A model generated the notes under the pieces. The model saw only the letters and a list, made by a program, of their open reading frames with translations. It did no database searches and was not told the origin of the DNA. Below are positions 58,132 to 64,000 of a stretch of DNA of 64,000 nt, one piece after another. The stretch spans positions 2,988,001-3,052,000 of the forward strand of contig NZ_CP131130.1 of assembly GCF_033705735.1 (NCBI RefSeq), given 5' to 3'. Position numbers and translations under genes: made by a program. The DNA comes from Shinella zoogloeoides. GTDB lineage: Bacteria; Pseudomonadota; Alphaproteobacteria; Rhizobiales; Rhizobiaceae. Numbering within the stretch: position 1 is the stretch's first letter; every line of letters starts with the position of its first letter.

Positions 58132-58166
58132 ACCGGTTGCGACATCGTTGCGGCCGGTTTTGTTTT
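58132..58166 (+). terminator. intrinsic terminator in the metA leader
   Basis: Stem ACCGGTTGC (58132-58140) / GCGGCCGGT (58150-58158), nine pairs including G-U, loop 9 nt, followed by TTTGTTTT. It lies between the SAM-II aptamer and metA, so the switch may act by transcription attenuation. Confidence 0.7.
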
Positions 58167-58181
58167 GGATCGAGTTGAAAC

Positions 58182-59105
58182 ATGCCCATCAAGATTCCCG
58201 ATACGCTCCCCGCCTTCCAGACCCTCGTCAACGAGGGCGTGCGGGTGATGACCGAAACGATGGCGATCCGGCAGGATATCCGCCCGCTGCAGATCGGGCT
58301 GCTCAACCTCATGCCGAACAAGATCAAGACGGAAGTGCAGATGGCGCGCCTCGTCGGCGCCTCGCCGCTGCAGGTCGAATTGTCTCTCATTCGCGTCGGC
58401 GGCCACCGCGCCAAGAACACCTCGGAAGAGCACCTCCTCGCCTTCTACGATACGTGGGAGGAGGTGAAGCACCGCAAGTTCGACGGCTTCATCATCACCG
58501 GCGCGCCGGTGGAAACCCTCGACTACGAGGACGTCACCTATTGGGACGAGATGAAGCAGATCCTCGACTGGACCGAGACCAACGTCCATTCGACGCTGAA
58601 CGTCTGCTGGGGCGCCATGGCGGCGATCTACCATTTCCACGGCGTGCCCAAGCACACGCTGGAGGAAAAGGCCTTCGGCGTCTACCGCCACCACAACCGC
58701 AAACCCTCGTCGGTCTATCTCAACGGCTTCTCGGACAATTTCGAGGTTCCGGTCTCGCGCTGGACGGAGATCCGCATCGAGGACATCCGAAGCGTGGCGG
58801 AACTCGACATCCTGCTCGATTCCGACGAGACGGGCGTCTGCCTCATCCAGGAGAAGGCCGGCAACCGGCTCTATATCTTCAACCATGTCGAATACGATTC
58901 GACCTCGCTCGCCGACGAATATTTCCGCGATGTCTCGGCCGGCGTGCCGATCAAGCTGCCGAAGAACTATTTCCCGCACAACGATCCATCCCTGCCGCCG
59001 CAGAACCGCTGGCGCGGCCATGCGCACCTGCTCTTCGGCAACTGGATCAACGAGATCTACCAGACCACGCCCTACGACCTCGAGAAAATCGGAACAGGAG
59101 CCTGA
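58182..59105 (+). CDS. metA: homoserine O-acyltransferase MetA, predicted acetyl-type
   Basis: First step of methionine synthesis from homoserine. 307 aa with the catalytic Cys142 (VCWGAMAA), His235 and Glu237 (FNHVEYDS). Residue 111, in [12 protein letters not shown], is Glu. In structural work on Bacillus cereus MetA this Glu excludes succinyl-CoA, whereas E. coli has Gly; so acetyl-CoA is the likely donor. Controlled by the SAM-II riboswitch upstream. Ends 3 bp before the GNAT gene; the two are probably co-transcribed. Confidence 0.95.
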   Translation: MPIKIPDTLPAFQTLVNEGVRVMTETMAIRQDIRPLQIGLLNLMPNKIKTEVQMARLVGASPLQVELSLIRVGGHRAKNTSEEHLLAFYDTWEEVKHRKFDGFIITGAPVETLDYEDVTYWDEMKQILDWTETNVHSTLNVCWGAMAAIYHFHGVPKHTLEEKAFGVYRHHNRKPSSVYLNGFSDNFEVPVSRWTEIRIEDIRSVAELDILLDSDETGVCLIQEKAGNRLYIFNHVEYDSTSLADEYFRDVSAGVPIKLPKNYFPHNDPSLPPQNRWRGHAHLLFGNWINEIYQTTPYDLEKIGTGA

Positions 59106-59108
59106 CCC

Positions 59109-59561
59109 ATGAGCCGTGTCGTCGTTCGCCCTCTGCACAAGGATGATGAAGGCGAATGGCGGCGCCTGTGGACCGCCTATCTCGCCTTCTATGAGACGGT
59201 CCTGCCCGAGGAGATTTTCGCCAGCACCTTCGCCCGGCTGACGGGCGAGACGGCGGACGGCGAATATCGCGGCCTTCTGGCGACGCTCGACGGCAAGCCG
59301 GTGGGCCTTGCGCATTACCTCTTCCACCGCTCCTGCTGGACCATCAACAGCATCTGCTACCTGCAGGATCTCTTCGCCGATCCCGAGGTGCGCGGCAGCG
59401 GCATCGGCCGGGCGCTGATCGAAGGCGTCTATGCCAAGGCAGAGGAAGCGGGCGCGCCCGAGGTCTACTGGATGACGCAGGACTTCAACGCCACCGCCCG
59501 CAAGCTCTACGACCGCATCGCCGACAAGACGCCCTTCATCGTCTACCAGAAGAATTTCTGA
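59109..59561 (+). CDS. GNAT family N-acetyltransferase
   Basis: 150-aa acetyltransferase. The CoA loop is DLFADPEVRGSGIGRALIEG (Q/RGxGxG), with the helical tail YWMTQDFNATARKLYDRIA containing the conserved N-x-x-A-R-x-L-Y motif. Resembles acetyltransferases acting on small amines or amino acids. Follows metA after 3 bp, under the same riboswitch-controlled transcript if the terminator is read through. Confidence 0.92.
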   Translation: MSRVVVRPLHKDDEGEWRRLWTAYLAFYETVLPEEIFASTFARLTGETADGEYRGLLATLDGKPVGLAHYLFHRSCWTINSICYLQDLFADPEVRGSGIGRALIEGVYAKAEEAGAPEVYWMTQDFNATARKLYDRIADKTPFIVYQKNF

Positions 59562-59568
59562 GGCGGCA

Positions 59569-59624
59569 TCAAAAAGTATGACTTTTTGATTGCGGGTGGC
59601 GGCAAATAACGGCACGTTGCCGCC
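59569..59624. terminator. two adjacent hairpins after the GNAT gene
   Basis: First, perfect palindrome TCAAAAAGT-ATG-ACTTTTTGA (59569-59589) directly after the stop. Second, GGCGGCAA-TAACGGCACG-like loop-TTGCCGCC (59598-59624), 8-bp stem just before the next gene. The first can act in both directions. Confidence 0.5.
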
Positions 59625-59654
59625 ACAATGAACCGGATGCGGAGGAAACGGGCG

Positions 59655-60671
59655 GTGCGGGCAGGAAACGGGATCTTCGGCCATCTGGAAAACGGCGAGC
59701 CGGTCGAGCGCATCACGATCACCGGCGGCGGGCTGACGGCTCATGTGCTCACCTGGGGTACCGTCATTCAGGATCTGCGCCTTCAGGGCCACGATGCCCC
59801 GCTCGTTCTAGGCTACGCGGACCTGCCCTCCTACCGCGCCCACTCCCCCTATTTCGGCGCGACGCCCGGCCGCTGCGCCAACCGCATCGCCGGTGGCCGC
59901 TTCTCCATCGACGGCACCGCCTACCAGCTCGAATGCAACGAGCGCGGCATCACGCATCTGCACGGCGGCAGCGACGGCATCGGCCAGCAGAACTGGCGGA
60001 TTGCCGATCAGGGCCCAGATTTCGTGACCCTTGCTGTCACGGACCCCGCCGGACGCGCCGGCTATCCCGGCACCGCTTCCATCACCTGCACCTACCGCCT
60101 CACCGGCGACGGCGTGCTCTCTGTCGTCTACGAGGCGACGACCGATGCGCCGACGCCCGTCAATCTCTGCCAGCACAGCTATTTCATCCTCGACGGCAGC
60201 GCCGACGCCTTCGGCCACGAGATCCGCCTTGCCGCCGATCACTACCTGCCCGTCGACGAGAACCTCATCCCGAGCGGCGAGGTCCGCCCCGTCGCCGGCA
60301 TGCCCTTCGATCTCAGGGACTGGACGCCGCTTTCCCGCCAGAAGGCGGCCGATGGTGTCGCCTTCGACCACAACTTCTGCCTCTCGCCCGAACGGCAGGC
60401 CAAGCGCCCCGTCGGCGCCGTGCGAAGCCCGGCATCCGGCGTCTCGCTGGAGGTCCTGACCACCGAACCCGGCGTGCAGCTCTATACCGGCGCCTATGTG
60501 GATTCGCCCGTCCCCGGTCTCGATGGCCGCCGCTACGGCCCCTTTGCCGGCTTCTGCCTCGAAACGCAGATCTGGCCGGACGCCGTCAACCACGACAACT
60601 TCCCGAAGGCGGTCCTGCGCCCCGGCGAGACGCTGCGGCAGGAAACGGACTACGTCTTCCGCAAGGGTTGA
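59655..60671 (+). CDS. galM: aldose 1-epimerase
   Basis: Interconverts alpha and beta anomers of hexoses. 338 aa. Motifs: SPYFGATPGRCANRIAGG, GITHLHGGSDG with one catalytic His, NLCQHSYFILDG with the second His, and FCLETQIWPDAVNHDNFP with the catalytic Glu. The start is ambiguous: ATG at 59628 adds nine residues, but GGAGGA before GTG 59655 and the family start pattern (xGIFGHLENGE) favour GTG. No sugar operon surrounds it. Confidence 0.88.
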   Translation: MRAGNGIFGHLENGEPVERITITGGGLTAHVLTWGTVIQDLRLQGHDAPLVLGYADLPSYRAHSPYFGATPGRCANRIAGGRFSIDGTAYQLECNERGITHLHGGSDGIGQQNWRIADQGPDFVTLAVTDPAGRAGYPGTASITCTYRLTGDGVLSVVYEATTDAPTPVNLCQHSYFILDGSADAFGHEIRLAADHYLPVDENLIPSGEVRPVAGMPFDLRDWTPLSRQKAADGVAFDHNFCLSPERQAKRPVGAVRSPASGVSLEVLTTEPGVQLYTGAYVDSPVPGLDGRRYGPFAGFCLETQIWPDAVNHDNFPKAVLRPGETLRQETDYVFRKG

Positions 60672-60814
60672 CCACCCCGAACGGGTTGGCAAAACGCAAG
60701 GAAATCGAAACTTTTGTAGCGGACAACCGAGCCATATTGGCCCGAAATGACGCCGGGTCGTGCGGGATTGAACGCGCCAGGACAGCGCCGGTCGCCCCCA
60801 GGGGACACCTGTCC

Positions 60815-62719
60815 ATGAAAATCTCGGATCTCTCCATTTCCCGGAAAGTCGGCTTCCTGGTGCTCCTCATGGGCATCGCCGCCGGCACCATCGCCACCGT
60901 CGGCAGCCGCGGCCTCACCTCGCTCGGCGCGGCCCTTCAGGACACCGGCACGCGCGAGGAAGTCGCCCGCGAAGCCATGGACCTGCGCATCGACGTCATC
61001 GCCATCAGCCGCATGACCTACCAGTTGGCGACCGCCCCGGAAAAGGCGGCGGACTTTGCCGCCGAGACGGAAAAGCGCGCCGGCGAGATGCTGGACCGCC
61101 TGCCGAAGATCGCCTCGACCGCCGATGCCAGCGAACAGAAGCTGCTCGAAGGCGTGCGCGCGGCGCTGGTTCCCTATTTCGACCAGATCCGCGCCATGGT
61201 GGCCGTCGCCTCGCAGAACGGCGCAGACCGCGCCGCGATCCACGCCGCACTCGACAAGGCGCTGGAAGGCCAGAAGGCCGTTACCGCGGCGCTGAAGGAA
61301 TACACCAACTACTCCGCCGAGACCCTTTCGGCCTCCCGCGCCGTCGCGATCTCCCGGTCTGCGAACACGCAGGTCCTGCTGCTCGCCACCGCCTTCGTCT
61401 GTATCGTCGCGGGCATGCTGCTGAGCATGCTCTTCGCCCGCAACGGCATCGTGCGGCCGATCCAGCGCCTGACCGGCGTGATGTCGAACCTTGCCGCCGG
61501 CAAGCTGGACGACGAGATTCCCGGCACCGACCGCAAGGACGAGATCGGCGCCATGGCGCGCACGCTCGACGTCTTCCGCGCCAACGAGATGCAGATGCGC
61601 GAAATGGAGGCGCAGGAAGCGGCCCTTCAGGCGCAGAGCAAGGACCTGCAGTCCAACATCAGCACCATCGTCGCCGCCGCTGCCGCCGGCGATTTCTCCC
61701 GCCGCATCACCAAATCCTACGAGGACGAGGATCTCAGCCGCTTCGCAGGCAGCGTCAACGAACTGGTGGCCAATGTCGACCGGGGCGTCAGTGAAGTGCG
61801 CCGCGTCATCGCCTCGCTGTCGCATGCCGACCTCACACAGGAAATGGCGGGCCATTTCCAGGGCGACTTCGCCGAGCTCCAGGCCAACGTCAACGGCGCC
61901 ATGCTGACGCTGCGCAGCACGATGAGCGGCATTCTCTCGACCGCCGGCACCATCACCGGCAATTCCCGCGAGCTTTCCGCCGCCGCCGACCAGCTCGCCC
62001 ACCGCACCGAGCAGCAGGCCGCCTCGCTGGAGGAGACCGCCGCCGCGCTCGAGGAGATCACCACGACCGTGAAGACCTCCACGGCCCGCGCCGTGGAAGC
62101 CTCGGAGATCGTGCGCGAGACCAAGGAAAGCGCCGAGAAATCCGGCGACATCGTGAAGAGCGCCATCGACGCCATGGGCCGCATCGAGCAGTCCTCGCAG
62201 AAGATCAGCCAGATCATCTCGGTGATCGACGAGATCGCCTTCCAGACGAACCTTCTGGCGCTGAATGCCGGCGTCGAGGCTGCCCGTGCAGGCGAGGCGG
62301 GGCGCGGCTTCGCCGTCGTCGCGCAGGAAGTGCGCGAGCTCGCCCAGCGCTCGGCCAATGCGGCCAAGGAGATCAAGACGCTGATCAACGCCTCGGCAGG
62401 CGAAGTGAAGGGCGGCGTTTCGCTTGTTTTGTCGACCGGCGACGTGCTCTCCGAGATCAAGGACCTCGTGAACCGCGTCAACGACCATGTCGTCTCGATC
62501 ACCCGCGCGGCACAGGAACAGTCCGCCGCGCTCGGCGAGATCAACACGGCCGTCAACCAGATGGACCAGATGACCCAGCAGAACGCCGCCATGGTAGAAG
62601 AAACCACCGCGGCGAGCCAGGTCCTCGCCAGCGAGGCCGCCCAGCTCCAGACGGCGCTCTCGCAGTTCCATATCGGCGAGGGCCACGCTCACGCCACGCA
62701 GCATCGCCGCGCCGCCTGA
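60815..62719 (+). CDS. methyl-accepting chemotaxis protein
   Basis: 634-aa chemoreceptor. TM1 about 12-30, a helical periplasmic sensor (31-186) without a named fold I can confirm, TM2 about 187-207, HAMP about 208-262, then a second HAMP-like stretch (about 285-370). The signalling tip carries EIAFQTNLLALNAGVEAARAGE (about 470-490) and EVRELAQRS. It ends HATQHRRAA, so no CheR-docking pentapeptide. The long frame upstream of the start is noise. GGGGA precedes the ATG. Confidence 0.93.
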   Translation: MKISDLSISRKVGFLVLLMGIAAGTIATVGSRGLTSLGAALQDTGTREEVAREAMDLRIDVIAISRMTYQLATAPEKAADFAAETEKRAGEMLDRLPKIASTADASEQKLLEGVRAALVPYFDQIRAMVAVASQNGADRAAIHAALDKALEGQKAVTAALKEYTNYSAETLSASRAVAISRSANTQVLLLATAFVCIVAGMLLSMLFARNGIVRPIQRLTGVMSNLAAGKLDDEIPGTDRKDEIGAMARTLDVFRANEMQMREMEAQEAALQAQSKDLQSNISTIVAAAAAGDFSRRITKSYEDEDLSRFAGSVNELVANVDRGVSEVRRVIASLSHADLTQEMAGHFQGDFAELQANVNGAMLTLRSTMSGILSTAGTITGNSRELSAAADQLAHRTEQQAASLEETAAALEEITTTVKTSTARAVEASEIVRETKESAEKSGDIVKSAIDAMGRIEQSSQKISQIISVIDEIAFQTNLLALNAGVEAARAGEAGRGFAVVAQEVRELAQRSANAAKEIKTLINASAGEVKGGVSLVLSTGDVLSEIKDLVNRVNDHVVSITRAAQEQSAALGEINTAVNQMDQMTQQNAAMVEETTAASQVLASEAAQLQTALSQFHIGEGHAHATQHRRAA

Positions 62720-62734
62720 GCCTCACCTGCCGAA

Positions 62735-62761
62735 TCGCGGCCGGGCAAAAACCGGCCGCGA
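62735..62761 (+). terminator. hairpin after the chemoreceptor gene
   Basis: TCGCGGCCGG / CCGGCCGCGA, 10-bp stem with a GCAAAAA loop, 15 bp after the stop. No T-run follows. Confidence 0.6.
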
Positions 62762-62893
62762 CTTCCGACGCAAATCGTCACAGCCGTATTAAAACAGCCA
62801 AAGCGCTGGCCAACCCTAGCGCCCGCCCGGGTTTCCCAGCGCCAAAACGCACAAAAGCCCCGGCGAACCGAGGCTTCGAAACTTTGGAGAGAA

Positions 62894-62968
62894 TGGAGCG
62901 GGTGAAGCGATTCGAACGCTCGACCCCAACCTTGGCAAGGTTGTGCTCTACCCCTGAGCTACACCCGC
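62894..62968 (-). tRNA. tRNA-Gly (anticodon GCC)
   Basis: 75-nt tRNA on the minus strand. Acceptor stem GCGGGTG pairs with CACCCGC and is followed by T and an encoded CCA. D stem GCTC/GAGC, anticodon stem CAACC/GGTTG around TTGCCAA, with anticodon GCC; T arm with TTCGAAT loop. It is complete and encodes CCA. It lies in an otherwise empty gap between the chemoreceptor and YbaK genes. No integrated element adjoins it. Confidence 0.97.
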
Positions 62969-63185
62969 TCATCGTCGACGGCCTGGGGTAGTCTGTGGCC
63001 GAAGGTCGCTGCGTTGCGGCGACGGGCGGTATATGGCCCAAGCCATTTTCAAATGCAACAGGGAAATGTCGGATTTTGAAGAAAAAATTGCAGCGCTTTG
63101 CCAGGCCCCGGTTTCTCAGGTGGTTGCGCGCGGGCAGGCGAAGTCCTAATCAGCGGGCGGAGTTATTCGGGACAGGAATCAGGAC

Positions 63186-63695
63186 ATGAGCGAAGCGCAG
63201 CCGAAGACGGACAAGGACCTCTTTCAGTTTCTCGACGGGCTGGGCATCGTCCACACGACGAAGGAGCATGCCCCCGTCTTCACCGTCGCCGAATCCGTCG
63301 CGCTGCGCGACGAGATTCCCGGCGGCCACACGAAGAACCTCTTCGTGAAGGACAAGAAGGACAATTACTTCCTGATGACCGTCGAGGAACATGCGACGGT
63401 AGACCTGAAGACCATTCATACCGTCATCGGCGCGGCAAGCCGGGTCTCCTTCGGCAAGCCGGAGAAGCTGATGGAATATCTCGGCGTCATTCCCGGCGCC
63501 GTCACCGCCTTCGGCGTCCTCAACGACGCGGGGAAGAACGTGAAGATCATCATCGACCAGGACCTGATGGCCTTCGACACGATCAACTGCCACCCGCTGC
63601 GCAACGACGCCACCACCTCGATCGGCTCGAAGGACCTGCTGCGCTTCATCGAGGCGACGGGGCACGAGCCGCTTGTCTTGAAAGTCACGGCCTGA
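63186..63695 (+). CDS. YbaK/ProX-type aminoacyl-tRNA deacylase
   Basis: 169-aa stand-alone prolyl-tRNA-synthetase-associated domain (YbaK family, ProXp/PrdX-like) that hydrolyses mischarged tRNAs such as Ala-tRNA-Pro. Conserved features: TAESVALRDEIPGGHTKNLFVKDKK-type active segment with the Lys at KDKKDN, GAASRVSFGKPEKL and CHPLRNDATTSI near the C-terminus. The start ATG follows a 217-bp gap from the tRNA gene that holds nothing recognisable. The thioredoxin gene lies 58 bp downstream. Confidence 0.92.
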   Translation: MSEAQPKTDKDLFQFLDGLGIVHTTKEHAPVFTVAESVALRDEIPGGHTKNLFVKDKKDNYFLMTVEEHATVDLKTIHTVIGAASRVSFGKPEKLMEYLGVIPGAVTAFGVLNDAGKNVKIIIDQDLMAFDTINCHPLRNDATTSIGSKDLLRFIEATGHEPLVLKVTA

Positions 63696-63753
63696 CATAC
63701 GATTTTGGGCACAGACACGCGTTTGACGGCGCCATGCGCCACAGGAGAGACCC

Positions 63754-64000
63754 ATGAGTGCAGGCGACAACCCCTATGCATCGTCCTATGGCGGACAGAT
63801 GAACGTTTCGGCGAACTATGGCGGGGCGGCACCGGCGGATGACCTGATCAAGGACACGACGACGGCGAACTTCTCGCGCGACGTGCTGGAGGCCTCGCGC
63901 CAGCAGCCGGTCCTCGTCGATTTCTGGGCGCCCTGGTGCGGCCCGTGCAAGCAGCTCCAGCCGCTCATCGAGAAGGTCGTGCGCGAGGGCGCCGGCCGGG
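63754..64000 (+). CDS. thioredoxin-domain protein (YbbN/CnoX type), 5' part
   Basis: First 82 residues visible; the gene continues past the right edge. A Gly/Asn/Ser-rich N-terminal extension (1-30) precedes a thioredoxin fold with active-site WCGPCK (Cys62, Cys65) in [14 protein letters not shown]. The extension length and position after a YbaK gene fit YbbN/CnoX-type chaperone-thioredoxins that carry C-terminal TPR repeats, but that part is not in view. AGGAGAG precedes the ATG. Confidence 0.9.
   Translation, partial: MSAGDNPYASSYGGQMNVSANYGGAAPADDLIKDTTTANFSRDVLEASRQQPVLVDFWAPWCGPCKQLQPLIEKVVREGAGR

Noticed and set aside
62894..62968. tRNA-Gly as an integration site for a mobile element
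   Set aside because: No integrase, direct repeat of the tRNA 3' end, or composition shift on either side.

Overview
The window looks like ordinary chromosomal DNA of a Rhizobiaceae bacterium (Rhizobium, Sinorhizobium/Ensifer, Agrobacterium or Shinella type). The evidence is high GC content, the gene blocks mdh/zapE/omp19/sdhCDAB, phaAB/phaR/rpmF/mtgA/ispA/hisC and hemC/hemD/mitofilin/hemY, a SAM-II riboswitch before metA, full CtrA boxes (TTAA-N7-TTAA) and a RIME-like intergenic repeat. I see no phage, transposase, integrase, CRISPR array, toxin-antitoxin pair or other defence island. Genus cannot be fixed by eye.

Layout. 1-6.05 kb, minus strand: TCA cycle and envelope (partial malate dehydrogenase, ZapE ATPase, Omp19-type lipoprotein, succinate dehydrogenase sdhCDAB). 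6.35-10.3 kb: a small exported His-rich protein behind a canonical CtrA box, then a minus-strand run of methyltransferase, EVE and YciI proteins, gpsA and tsaD. 10.4-17.0 kb, plus strand: tetrapyrrole block (hemC, hemD), an alphaproteobacterial Mic60/mitofilin, hemY, TerB, a glutamine amidotransferase, YggT and DUF167. 17.0-25 kb: ppa, a secreted protein, a GNAT enzyme with a CtrA box, typA, a Tat-exported PhoD phosphatase and an M3 peptidase. 25.2-26.4 kb: a TerC-superfamily (DUF475) membrane protein preceded by an ATGA-coupled 29-codon leader ORF.

26.5-33.2 kb: a tripartite tricarboxylate transporter (tctCBA), an orphan periplasmic binding protein and a divergent two-component system (tctDE), probably one regulated uptake unit. 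33.2-40.3 kb: two LysE exporters, a MarR regulator, argG, an SDR enzyme and a three-gene ABC importer of the PF04392 binding-protein type. 40.4-48.9 kb: RIME-like repeat, rlmN, an IalB-type protein, YkvA, pterin dehydratase, the polyhydroxybutyrate genes phaA-phaB with divergent phaR, rpmF, a GST and mtgA. 49-53 kb: ispA, hisC, a third LysE protein, ispG. 53.2-57.9 kb: MFS transporter, DeoR regulator, thiamine diphosphokinase, ABC-F ATPase. 58-64 kb: SAM-II riboswitch with a downstream terminator-like hairpin, metA, GNAT, aldose epimerase, a chemoreceptor, tRNA-Gly(GCC), a YbaK-type deacylase and the start of a thioredoxin/YbbN gene.

Most genes are core metabolism. The less routine items are the DUF475 leader ORF, the riboswitch/terminator layout at metA and its predicted acetyl-CoA specificity (Glu111), the two CtrA boxes, the orphan binding protein beside tctDE, and two families of intergenic palindromic repeats.
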